DNA of 23,540 nucleotides from Phocaeicola sp. (GCA_020026225.1 JAHHQU010000035.1:1-23540); one strand, 5' to 3'; numbered from the stretch's first letter, positions 15,846 through 23,492 are shown. A program made the numbers and translations. Notes: a model not told the origin generated them from the sequence alone.

Positions 15846-16844
15846 ATGGAGTTTAGAACAAAAGTTGAATTACCCAAAATACAAGATACAATCCAACATT
15901 CCGATTCACTCATGTTATGGGGGTCTTGTTTCACTGAAAATATCGGGAAAAGACTTATCGATAATAAATTCTCCTGCGATTTAAATCCTTTCGGAATCCT
16001 TTATAATCCGATGTCAATAGCTTTGGCCATCCGTCAAATTCTTGAAGACAAGGAATATACAGAAAATGATTTGACCGCCAGAAACGACGAATGGTTCAGC
16101 TACATGCACCACAGCAGCTTCTCGGCACACGATAAGGAGACCTGTCTACAACGCATCAACGGACGCTTGAAGGAAGCAAGAAAGCACCTGGAAGAAGCCG
16201 ATTGGATCATTTTTACTTGGGGAACTTCATGGGTATACCAATTGACAACCACCCGCACGATTGTTGGGAACTGCCATAAGATGCCCGATAAAATGTTCAT
16301 CCGTTCACGCGTGGAAGCAGAAACCATCTACACAGAATATCAGTCTCTTATTGTAGAGATTCGGAAACTGAACCCGAAAGTCAGATTCTTGTTCACTGTC
16401 AGCCCCATCCGACATGCCAAAGATGGAATGCACGGCAATCAGTTGAGCAAATCCACCCTCCTGCTGTCTATCGACAAAATCTGTAAAGAAATAACGGGAT
16501 GCCATTATTTCCCTTCATACGAAATAATGATGGACGAATTAAGAGACTATCGGTTTTATGCTGACGACATGCTTCACCCCAGCTCTTTGGCCATAAATTA
16601 CATTTGGGAATGTTTCTCTGAAACCTTCTTCCCCGATGCAACCCAAGCCATTATAAAAGAATGGGAGAAAATTGAACGAGGCTTGTCACACAGACCATTT
16701 AACGTACAATCGGATGCCCATCAACGATTTTTACGTGAAATTCTGTTAAAGATAGAACTGTTAAAAGAAAAATTACCGTACTTAGATGTCGAAAATGAAA
16801 TAAAGATATGTCAAGCACAATTGAAGAAATCACCTCAATATTGA
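15846..16844 (+). CDS. GSCFA domain-containing protein (SGNH-like)
   Basis: 332 residues starting MEFRTKVELP, which is typical for the family. The name motif appears as GSCFT (residues 26-30) in MLWGSCFTENIGKRL, with Thr in place of Ala. NPFGILYNPMSIA and FTWGTSWVY follow, then NPKVRFLFTVSPIRH. Near residues 240-250, YADDMLHPSSLA has the Asp-x-x-His arrangement of SGNH hydrolases, so Ser27, Asp and His could form an esterase triad (inference). No signal peptide is seen, so it is probably cytoplasmic. The biological role of GSCFA proteins is not established to my knowledge. The longer frame from 15804 is rejected because the promoter lies inside it. Its 3' end overlaps murF-alr by 37 bases, which suggests joint expression with peptidoglycan precursor synthesis. 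Confidence 0.88.
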   Translation: MEFRTKVELPKIQDTIQHSDSLMLWGSCFTENIGKRLIDNKFSCDLNPFGILYNPMSIALAIRQILEDKEYTENDLTARNDEWFSYMHHSSFSAHDKETCLQRINGRLKEARKHLEEADWIIFTWGTSWVYQLTTTRTIVGNCHKMPDKMFIRSRVEAETIYTEYQSLIVEIRKLNPKVRFLFTVSPIRHAKDGMHGNQLSKSTLLLSIDKICKEITGCHYFPSYEIMMDELRDYRFYADDMLHPSSLAINYIWECFSETFFPDATQAIIKEWEKIERGLSHRPFNVQSDAHQRFLREILLKIELLKEKLPYLDVENEIKICQAQLKKSPQY

Positions 16845-19273
16845 ACGCAGAGCGTATTGGGGACCGTCCATCACATATTGATTGGATTCTTACCGACAGT
16901 CGTTCTTTATGTTTTCCAGAAGAAACTTTATTCTTTGCTTTAAAGACGAAAGTCAACGACGGCCATAAATACATCGGAGAACTATATACTCGAGGCGTCC
17001 GGAATTTTGTAGTCAGTGAACTGCCAAAAGATCTTTCTAACTTTCGCGACACAAATTTCTTGAGAGTAGCCAGTCCATTAAAGGCGTTGCAACGCTTGGC
17101 AGCTTACCATCGCGAAAAATTCCAAGTTCCTGTCGTTGGCATTACCGGAAGCAACGGAAAGACTGTAGTGAAAGAATGGCTATACCATCTCATCAGTCCC
17201 GACAAGGTTGTCACCCGTTCTCCACGCAGCTACAATTCTCAAATAGGCGTACCTCTTTCGGTATGGATGATGAACGAAAAGACGGAGGTGGGCATTTTTG
17301 AAGCCGGAATCTCTGAAATGGGTGAAATGGAAGTCTTGCAGCCTATCATACGGCCTACCATCGGTATCCTTACCAACATTGGAGGGGCACATCAGGAGAA
17401 TTTTGCCTCTATGCAGGACAAATGCATGGAAAAACTGCTCTTATTCAAAGATTGTGATGTAGTGGTTTACAACGGAGACAATGAATTCATCAGCAACTGT
17501 GTAGCTAAATCGCTATTGGGAGCACGTGAAATCGCATGGTCCATGAAAGACGTTGAACGGCCGCTGTTCATTGAAAGTATTCAAAAGGACACCAAAGGTA
17601 CGACTATCAAATACCGCTATTTAGGTTTCTTCAAAGAATACCGCATTCCGTTTATTGACGATGCATCCATCGAAAACTCACTGAACTGTTTAGCTGCTGC
17701 ACTTTACCTCATGATATCTCCAGAAGATATTGCAACCCGTATGATGCAGTTGGAACCTGTAGCCATGCGTCTGGAAGTAAAAGAAGGGAAAAACAACTGT
17801 GTCTTAATCAATGACAGTTACAATTCTGACTTTGCTTCCCTCGACATTGCTCTGGATTTCATGGCCAGACGAGCCGAAGATAAGGAGTTGAAACGTACCT
17901 TGATCCTTTCGGATATCCTGGAAAGCGGACAAACGAGCAAGTTGCTCTACCGTCAGGTAGCCGAGCTCATCCACAGTCGTCGTGTAGACAAAATCATCGG
18001 CGTCGGTCCCGAAATTTCGGAAGCCTCTTCCCGCTTCCAAATCGAGAAATACTTCTTCCAGAGCACGAACGATCTGTTACAATCTGGATTATTAGACTCT
18101 TTGCAGCATGAAGTCGTGCTGATCAAAGGGGCACGAATATTCCACTTCGACCAGATTACCGACCACTTGGAACTGAAAGTACATAAAACGATCTTGGAAA
18201 TCAACCTGAATGCATTGGTGAACAACTTCAATTATTATCGGAAAAAATTGAAGAGTGAGACCAAAATGGTGTGCATGGTAAAGGCATCTGCTTATGGAGC
18301 CGGTTCGTTAGAGGTCGCCAAGACATTGGAAGAACATCGCGTCGACTATCTTGCTGTAGCTGTAGCCGATGAAGGAGCCGATTTACGCAAGGCAGGAATC
18401 AAAAGTTCCATCATCATCATGAATCCGGAGGTAACGGCTTTCAAGACGTTGTTCGATTATAATTTGGAACCTGAAGTATATAGCTTCCACCTACTGGAAG
18501 AATTGATCAATGCCGCAGAACGTGAAGGAATCAGCAATATTCCTGTCCACATCAAGATCAATACAGGCATGAATCGTCTGGGATTTGAACCGCAGGAAAT
18601 TCCTCAGCTCATCGAACGTCTGCAAAAGCAGTCCGCTGTTATTCCTCGTTCCGTATTCTCACACCTTGTAGGAAGCGATACCGACCGATTGGACGGCTTT
18701 ACCCGCCGACAAATAGAGACTTTCATCAAGGCTGCCGATGAACTGCAGGCTGCATTCCATCATAAGATCTTACGCCATATCTGTAACACTGCAGGTATTG
18801 AGCGTTACCCCGGAGCACAATTTGATATGGTCAGACTCGGACTGGGACTGTATGGAATCGACCCTTATACCAATGAGGTGCTGAATAATGTCAGCACGCT
18901 AAAGACGACCATCCTGCAAATACACAACATACCGGCTGGAGAAACCGTCGGCTATAGCAGGAAAGGGGTTTTACAGCGTGACTCACGCATCGCAGCGATT
19001 CCGATCGGTTATGCCGACGGGTTAAACCGCCATTTAGGAAACGGAAAAGGCTATTGCCTTGTCAACGGTGAAAAAGCTCCTTACGTAGGAAACATCTGTA
19101 TGGACGTATGCATGATCGACGTTACAGACATTGATTGCAAAGAAGGCGACAAGGTCATCATTTTTGGAGATGCACTGCCCGTAACACAACTTGCCGATTG
19201 GCTCGACACCATTCCATACGAAATCCTTACCAGTGTGTCTACGCGTGTAAAACGAGTCTATTATCAAGACTGA
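16808..19273 (+). CDS. murF-alr: bifunctional MurF ligase / alanine racemase
   Basis: An 821-residue fusion. The MurF half (about 1-455) adds D-Ala-D-Ala to the UDP-MurNAc-tripeptide. It has the ATP loop GITGSNGKT (111-119, Lys118), then RSPRSYNSQIGVP, GIFEAGISEMGEME, NIGGAHQENF and NDSYNSDF. The Alr half starts near 461 (TILEINLNALVNNFNYYRK). It makes D-Ala with PLP on Lys492 (MVKASAYGAG). HIKINTGMNRLGF, NTAGIERYP and VRLGLGLYGIDP follow, with the second catalytic Tyr735 in GYADG and the C-terminal NICMDVCMIDVTDI. Both halves look intact. Producing D-Ala and using its dimer in one protein is a known Bacteroidetes arrangement. The start ATG lies inside the GSCFA gene (37-base overlap), and the gene is followed by a strong terminator. 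Confidence 0.95.
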   Translation: MSSTIEEITSILNAERIGDRPSHIDWILTDSRSLCFPEETLFFALKTKVNDGHKYIGELYTRGVRNFVVSELPKDLSNFRDTNFLRVASPLKALQRLAAYHREKFQVPVVGITGSNGKTVVKEWLYHLISPDKVVTRSPRSYNSQIGVPLSVWMMNEKTEVGIFEAGISEMGEMEVLQPIIRPTIGILTNIGGAHQENFASMQDKCMEKLLLFKDCDVVVYNGDNEFISNCVAKSLLGAREIAWSMKDVERPLFIESIQKDTKGTTIKYRYLGFFKEYRIPFIDDASIENSLNCLAAALYLMISPEDIATRMMQLEPVAMRLEVKEGKNNCVLINDSYNSDFASLDIALDFMARRAEDKELKRTLILSDILESGQTSKLLYRQVAELIHSRRVDKIIGVGPEISEASSRFQIEKYFFQSTNDLLQSGLLDSLQHEVVLIKGARIFHFDQITDHLELKVHKTILEINLNALVNNFNYYRKKLKSETKMVCMVKASAYGAGSLEVAKTLEEHRVDYLAVAVADEGADLRKAGIKSSIIIMNPEVTAFKTLFDYNLEPEVYSFHLLEELINAAEREGISNIPVHIKINTGMNRLGFEPQEIPQLIERLQKQSAVIPRSVFSHLVGSDTDRLDGFTRRQIETFIKAADELQAAFHHKILRHICNTAGIERYPGAQFDMVRLGLGLYGIDPYTNEVLNNVSTLKTTILQIHNIPAGETVGYSRKGVLQRDSRIAAIPIGYADGLNRHLGNGKGYCLVNGEKAPYVGNICMDVCMIDVTDIDCKEGDKVIIFGDALPVTQLADWLDTIPYEILTSVSTRVKRVYYQD

Positions 19274-19316
19274 CTTTAAAAGTCAACCGCTTTCTCCTGC
19301 CGTCCAAGGAAGCAGA

Positions 19317-19366
19317 AAATATCACCTCAAGGAGGATTTACCCCTTCCTTGAGGTGATATTTTTAT
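19317..19366 (+). terminator. Rho-independent terminator after murF-alr
   Basis: A perfect 17-pair stem, AAATATCACCTCAAGGA (19317-19333) with its complement at 19347-19363, runs into a T-rich tail. It closes the GSCFA-murF/alr transcript before the next promoter at 19400. Confidence 0.9.
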
Positions 19367-19399
19367 ATTCATTATATCTCTCAATTCGCAAATAATTCG

Positions 19400-19407
19400 T
19401 ACATTTG
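19400..19407 (+). promoter_or_regulatory. -7 promoter element for the MFS-GH130 operon
   Basis: TACATTTG matches TAnnTTTG perfectly and lies 26 bases before the ATG at 19434. It is the same octamer as the element before the GSCFA gene. No good -33 TTTG is seen. The leader is A-rich, as is common for translated genes in this phylum. Confidence 0.6.
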
Positions 19408-19433
19408 GAACAAAAATAAAAAAAACTCATACT

Positions 19434-20798
19434 ATGGAACAAAATCATAGCAATGTTTCTGCTAAAAGGAGTCCAATTACGTGGATTCCAACTTCTTATT
19501 TTGCCATGGGACTTCCGTTTGTGGTCCTCAACATGGTAACAGTTTTAATGTTCAAGGGACTTGAAGTGGAAGATAAGCTTATCACCTTCTGGACTTCTTT
19601 GATTCTATTGCCTTGGACCTTGAAACCGTTATGGAGTCCTTTCTTGGAGCTTTTCAAAACTAAAAAATTCTTTGTGGTCATCACACAGCTTATCACAGGC
19701 ATCACTTTCGGATTGGTAGCGTTCTCATTGAACCTCCCACATTTCTTCAGCATTGCCATAGCTTTGTTGGGTATTATCGCTTTCAGTGGAGCGACACATG
19801 ACATTGCTTGTGACGGAGTTTATATGAGTGAATTGTCAAACTCAGAACAATCTAAATATATCGGATGGCAGGGTGCTTTCTATAACATTGCAAAGATTAT
19901 CGGAACAGGTGGATTGGTTTATCTGGCCGGTTATCTTATCGAAAGCTATCAAGAAGCCGGCAAAGGTGACCTTTTAGCTGCCAACCAGCACGCATGGATG
20001 ATTATTATGGCCATTCTGTGCGCTGTAATGGTGTTGCTGAGTATTTACCATATCTTCATGCTTCCTACTGGAAAGAAAGCTGAGAAGGTGCAAGAAAAGC
20101 GCTCAGTACATGAAGTTATGGTAGAATTAGGAAATGTATTGTTAGCCTTCTTCAAGAAGAGCCACATCATTTACTACGTATTCTTCATCATTCTGTATCG
20201 ATTCGCTGAAGGATTTGTAATGAAAATCGTTCCTTTGTTCTTGAAAGCCGACCGTGAAATGGGTGGCTTGGGACTTACAGAAAAGGAAATCGGCTTGTAC
20301 TATGGTTCTTACGGTGCAGCCGCATTCGTCATCGGTTCCTTGTTGGCAGGTTATTATATTTCAGCCAGAGGCTTGCATAAGAGCTTGTTCTCTTTGTGCT
20401 GTATCTTCAACCTCCCATTCCTGGTATACACATTATTCGCTATCTTCCAACCGACCAGCGGTGCTTTGGTCTGCAGCGGTATCGTATTCGAATACTTTGG
20501 TTATGGATTCGGATTCGTAGGCTTGACCTTGTTCATGATGCAGCAGATTGCCCCAGGCAAGCATCAGATGGCCCATTATGCATTTGCTTCTGGTATCATG
20601 AACCTCGGAGTTATGATCCCAGGTATGCTTAGCGGTTGGGTATGCGAAACCTTGGGTGAATGGTTTGACAAGCCAGGAGGCTACGAACCTTTCTTCATCT
20701 TTGTACTTATTGCTACCATTCCAGCCTTCCTGATAACTTATTTTGTACCATTCAAATATAATGCAGATGGAAGTCTGATCAGTGGAGAAAAAGAATAA
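19434..20798 (+). CDS. MFS sugar transporter, probable beta-mannoside permease
   Basis: A 454-residue inner-membrane protein with about twelve hydrophobic helices. ITWIPTSYFAMGLPFVVLNM and the PWTLKPLWSPFLELFKTKKF loop are of the type seen in AmpG-like and related MFS carriers. The charged loop GATHDIACDGVYMSELSN is also typical. A central cytoplasmic loop (PTGKKAEKVQEKRSVHEVMV) divides the two halves. The next gene, 28 bases downstream, is a GH130 phosphorylase. In Bacteroides thetaiotaomicron a similar MFS-GH130 pair (BT1034-BT1033) imports and phosphorolyses the Man-beta-1,4-GlcNAc core of N-glycans, as I recall. By that analogy this protein brings a small beta-mannoside into the cytoplasm. 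The substrate is inferred, not seen. A muropeptide carrier is the alternative. Confidence 0.8.
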   Translation: MEQNHSNVSAKRSPITWIPTSYFAMGLPFVVLNMVTVLMFKGLEVEDKLITFWTSLILLPWTLKPLWSPFLELFKTKKFFVVITQLITGITFGLVAFSLNLPHFFSIAIALLGIIAFSGATHDIACDGVYMSELSNSEQSKYIGWQGAFYNIAKIIGTGGLVYLAGYLIESYQEAGKGDLLAANQHAWMIIMAILCAVMVLLSIYHIFMLPTGKKAEKVQEKRSVHEVMVELGNVLLAFFKKSHIIYYVFFIILYRFAEGFVMKIVPLFLKADREMGGLGLTEKEIGLYYGSYGAAAFVIGSLLAGYYISARGLHKSLFSLCCIFNLPFLVYTLFAIFQPTSGALVCSGIVFEYFGYGFGFVGLTLFMMQQIAPGKHQMAHYAFASGIMNLGVMIPGMLSGWVCETLGEWFDKPGGYEPFFIFVLIATIPAFLITYFVPFKYNADGSLISGEKE

Positions 20799-20826
20799 CA
20801 AATCCTATAAATTTATTTTAAAAGCT

Positions 20827-21795
20827 ATGACAGAAAAGTTTCAAATGCCGTGGGAAGATCGCCCGGCAGGATGTACCGACCCTATGTGGAGATACTCACA
20901 GAATCCAGTAATTGGACGTTACCAGATTCCGTCATCAAACAGTATTTTCAATAGTGCTGTAGTTCCTTTTGAAGATGGATTCGCAGGTGTTTTCCGCTGC
21001 GACAACAAAGCAGTTCAGATGAATATCTTCGCTGGTTTCAGTAAAGATGGTATTCACTGGGAAATCAACCATGAACCAATCCAGTTCAAGGCTGGCAACA
21101 CAGACATGATTGAATCAGAATACAAGTATGACCCACGTGTTACTTGGATTGAAGACCGTTATTGGATTACTTGGTGTAATGGTTACCATGGACCTACAAT
21201 TGGTATCGGCTATACTTTCGACTTCAAAGAATTCTTCCAGTGCGAAAATGCATTCTTGCCTTTCAACCGTAACGGTGTACTTTTCCCACAGAAAATCAAT
21301 GGCAAGTTCGCTATGTTGAGCCGTCCTAGTGACAATGGACACACTCCATTCGGTGATATCTACATCAGCTTCAGCCCAGATATGAAGTACTGGGGTGAAC
21401 ACCGCAGTGTAATGAAAGTGACTCCGTTCCCTGAAAGTGCATGGCAGTGTACTAAGATTGGTGCAGGTTCTGTTCCATTCTTGACCGACGAAGGTTGGTT
21501 GATGTTCTACCATGGTGTTATCACTACTTGCAACGGTTTCCGTTACTCTATGGGTGCTGCTATTCTTGACAAAGATGATCCTACAAAGGTTCTTTACCGC
21601 ACTCGTGATTACATCTTAGGCCCAGCTGCTCCATACGAATTGCAGGGTGATGTTCCTAACGTAGTGTTCCCATGTGCCGCTCTTCAAGACGGTGAACACG
21701 TAGCCGTATATTATGGTGCTGCTGATACTCATGTATGCATGGCATTCGGTTACCTTTCAGAAATCATCGATTACATCAAACGTACTTCACTCTAA
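20827..21795 (+). CDS. GH130 beta-1,4-mannoside phosphorylase
   Basis: A cytoplasmic enzyme that uses phosphate to split a beta-mannosyl bond, releasing mannose 1-phosphate. It has 322 residues, right for a compact GH130_2 member. The proton-donor Asp is Asp102 in EYKYDPRVTWIEDRYW. Family segments include SSNSIFNSAVVPF, FPQKINGKFAMLSRPSDNG, KIGAGSVPFLTDEGWLMFYH and VYYGAADTHVCMAFGYL. Subfamily 2 includes enzymes for Man-beta-1,4-GlcNAc (N-glycan core) and for mannooligosaccharides. The sequence alone does not decide which, but the MFS neighbour favours the first. I use the ATG at 20827, which starts MTEKFQMPWEDRP after an A-rich leader. The frame is open back to 20782 but would add 15 Lys/Asn-rich residues and overlap the MFS gene. 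No SusC/SusD pair is in the window. Confidence 0.9.
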   Translation: MTEKFQMPWEDRPAGCTDPMWRYSQNPVIGRYQIPSSNSIFNSAVVPFEDGFAGVFRCDNKAVQMNIFAGFSKDGIHWEINHEPIQFKAGNTDMIESEYKYDPRVTWIEDRYWITWCNGYHGPTIGIGYTFDFKEFFQCENAFLPFNRNGVLFPQKINGKFAMLSRPSDNGHTPFGDIYISFSPDMKYWGEHRSVMKVTPFPESAWQCTKIGAGSVPFLTDEGWLMFYHGVITTCNGFRYSMGAAILDKDDPTKVLYRTRDYILGPAAPYELQGDVPNVVFPCAALQDGEHVAVYYGAADTHVCMAFGYLSEIIDYIKRTSL

Positions 21796-21824
21796 TTGTA
21801 CCTTGAGTAATTTATAAAATAGAA

Positions 21825-21859
21825 GCGGGTGTATTCCAAAAGAATACACCCGCTTTTTT
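21825..21859 (+). terminator. Rho-independent terminator after the GH130 gene
   Basis: A perfect 12-pair stem, GCGGGTGTATTC (21825-21836) with GAATACACCCGC (21842-21853), has a 5-base loop and six Ts. On the other strand the stem is followed by TTCTATTTTAT, so it may also stop the convergent thioredoxin transcript. Confidence 0.93.
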
Positions 21860-21956
21860 ATGCTGGAGCCCAAGCCTACAACGCCGCCCTACAAGCTTTC
21901 CTGAGCCTTCTGATGCCGATTTAAATCGGAACGGCACAACGCCTTCTGCGGCTTAT
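21860..21956. repeat. GC-rich intergenic segment with short repeats and a palindrome
   Basis: 97 bases between the GH130 terminator and the thioredoxin stop. It contains the palindrome CCGATTTAAATCGG (21916-21929), flanked by two direct copies of GCCTTCTG (21905-21912 and 21941-21948). It also has two copies of CCTACAA (21875-21881 and 21888-21894). It looks richer in GC than the neighbouring spacers. I see no gene in it and no T-run that would make the palindrome a terminator. Confidence 0.5.
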
Positions 21957-22316
21957 TCAAGGCAGCAGAACCTCTTCTATGGCTTTCTTCAAGGTTGGCT
22001 TAGGCAAAGCTCCTTGTGCCATCTGAGGCATGCCCTGCATCGGTACAAAAATCAAAGTAGGCACCGAACGGATTCCATACAGTTCGGACAACTCATATTC
22101 TTCATCAATGTCAATCTTATAAATATCGATCTGATCTTTATATTCTTCTGAAAGCTCTTCCAAAACAGGTCCCAACGCTTTACAAGGGCCGCACCAGGTT
22201 GCATGGAAATCAATCAAAGCAGGACGTTCCCCCAAGAACTTCCATTCATTGGGATTAGTCTCATAATTTGCTACTTTCTTCAAGAAATCAGCTTTATTCA
22301 AACTTACTGTTGCCAT
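21957..22316 (-). CDS. thioredoxin
   Basis: A small cytoplasmic disulfide reductase, 119 residues. The active site is WCGPC with Cys42 and Cys45 in LIDFHATWCGPCKALGPVLE. The cis-Pro loop is GIRSVPTLIF, and KIDIDEEYELSELYGI fits the thioredoxin core. No signal peptide is present, so it acts inside the cell. Between the third strand and the C-terminal helix it has a Met/Pro-rich insertion (VPMQGMPQMAQGALPKPT) in place of the usual short turn before the glycine. Bacteroides genomes carry several thioredoxins, so I give no letter. It is divergent from oxyR with a shared 148-base control region, which makes redox control likely. A strong -7 element overlaps an 18-base palindrome upstream. Confidence 0.93.
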   Translation of the reverse strand: MATVSLNKADFLKKVANYETNPNEWKFLGERPALIDFHATWCGPCKALGPVLEELSEEYKDQIDIYKIDIDEEYELSELYGIRSVPTLIFVPMQGMPQMAQGALPKPTLKKAIEEVLLP

Positions 22317-22353
22317 AATCTTGATAATTTAATGGTTATATTTTCTTTTGGTA

Positions 22354-22382
22354 CAAAAGTAAAATCTTTTACTTGCGACAAA
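22354..22382 (-). promoter_or_regulatory. thioredoxin promoter overlapping an 18-bp palindrome
   Basis: On the minus strand TTTG (22379-22382) and TACTTTTG (22354-22361) fit the -33 and -7 elements with 17 bases between. AAGTAAAA-TC-TTTTACTT (22357-22374) is a perfect inverted repeat that covers the spacer and part of the -7 element. It is placed where a regulator such as OxyR could act. Confidence 0.55.
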
Positions 22383-22421
22383 AATACAAGTTTGACTTGA
22401 AGCATACAAACAGATTTATTC

Positions 22422-22429
22422 TATCTTTA
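22422..22429 (+). promoter_or_regulatory. probable -7 element of the oxyR promoter
   Basis: TATCTTTA differs from TAnnTTTG only at the last base and lies 35 bases before the oxyR ATG. TTGA at 22397-22400 is a possible -33 element, 21 bases upstream. ATCGAT occurs twice in the leader (22431-22436 and 22440-22445). Confidence 0.4.
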
Positions 22430-22464
22430 CATCGATAAAATCGATACATATCAGCCCTATAACT

Positions 22465-23391
22465 ATGACACTACAACAATTGGAATATGTTGTGGCGGTG
22501 GACAAATACCGTCACTTCGTCAAAGCAGCGGAATCTTGCCACGTAACACAGTCCACTTTAAGCTCGTTAATCCAGAAATTGGAACTGGAATTAGACGTCG
22601 TGATCTTTGACCGGAACGCTCATCCTACTCGCCCCACACGGATGGGAGAGGAAATCATCAAACAAGCAAAAATTCTGCTGTTCAATGCTTCGCAATTAAA
22701 AGAAAGGGTATTGTCTGAGAAAGGACAAGAAAGTGGTTCCCTGCACTTGGGCATTGCCTCTACCATTGCTCCGTACATTCTTCCCAAATTATTCAAGCAA
22801 CTGGCAGAAACTCATCCTGACATCCATTTGAAGGTAGAAGAAGCACGGCTGACCACTTTAGTAGAAAAACTGGAAAGAGCCGAACTCGATGTGGTGCTTA
22901 TGGCAAGTCCCATCCATCACGATGAGTTATTGGAAATCCCTGTTTACAGGGAACAATTCGTAGCATACATATCGCCTTCCGATGCTCTTTATCAGAAAGA
23001 GGATCTGGCATTGGACCATTTGCCTACGGAGAATCTTTGGGTACTCCAAGAAGGTTACTGTCCCAACAATGGTATTTTTTCTTTCTGCAGCAGAATCAAA
23101 GGAAACGCAGCCATCTATGAAGCAGGCAGCATAGATACGCTGGTGAAAATTGTAGATGAAAACGGAGGGTATACAATTATTCCGGAACTGCATGTTCCTT
23201 TATTAAAGGAAAGACAAAACGAGCATATTCGCCCCATATTGAATCCGATCCCTACCCGTGAGGTATCGCTCATTGTGCGGAAAGATTATGTCAGAGAGCG
23301 TCTATTAAACATTCTGGCGGAGTCTATTTGTAAGGTAATACCAGCCCACATGATTAATCCGCACTTAAAGAAGTTCGGAATCAAACTTTAA
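22465..23391 (+). CDS. oxyR: OxyR-type LysR-family hydrogen peroxide sensor
   Basis: A 308-residue transcription factor (E. coli OxyR has 305). The N-terminal winged helix-turn-helix is MTLQQLEYVVAVDKYRHFVK through AAESCHVTQSTLSSLIQKLE. The sensor domain follows from about residue 92. The key evidence is LQEGYCPNNGIFSFCSR, with Cys199 and Cys208. These are the same numbers and spacing as the peroxide-sensing pair of E. coli OxyR, which forms a disulfide on oxidation. EGYC replaces EGHC, so the His next to the sensing Cys is a Tyr here. In Bacteroides OxyR controls catalase, Dps, AhpCF and some thioredoxin genes. The divergent thioredoxin and the palindrome between them fit that role and allow autoregulation. 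A plain LysR function is unlikely given the cysteine pair. Confidence 0.93.
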   Translation: MTLQQLEYVVAVDKYRHFVKAAESCHVTQSTLSSLIQKLELELDVVIFDRNAHPTRPTRMGEEIIKQAKILLFNASQLKERVLSEKGQESGSLHLGIASTIAPYILPKLFKQLAETHPDIHLKVEEARLTTLVEKLERAELDVVLMASPIHHDELLEIPVYREQFVAYISPSDALYQKEDLALDHLPTENLWVLQEGYCPNNGIFSFCSRIKGNAAIYEAGSIDTLVKIVDENGGYTIIPELHVPLLKERQNEHIRPILNPIPTREVSLIVRKDYVRERLLNILAESICKVIPAHMINPHLKKFGIKL

Positions 23392-23410
23392 AACGGTATA
23401 CTGTATTTCA

Positions 23411-23481
23411 CTTCCTTCACTGTCTTTCCGTATCAGGGAACCCAGTCATCCAAAGCCTAAGTTCCTGGAAAGTGCAGGAAG
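23411..23481 (+). repeat. nested imperfect hairpin downstream of oxyR
   Basis: CTTCCTTCACTGTCTTTCC (23411-23429) is nearly complementary to 23468-23481, with bulges. Inside it CAGGGAAC (23434-23441) pairs with GTTCCTG (23461-23467) apart from one bulged G. No T-run follows on the plus strand, so it is not a standard terminator. It could be a structured 3' end or chance. Confidence 0.3.
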
Positions 23482-23492
23482 GGGATTAACAC

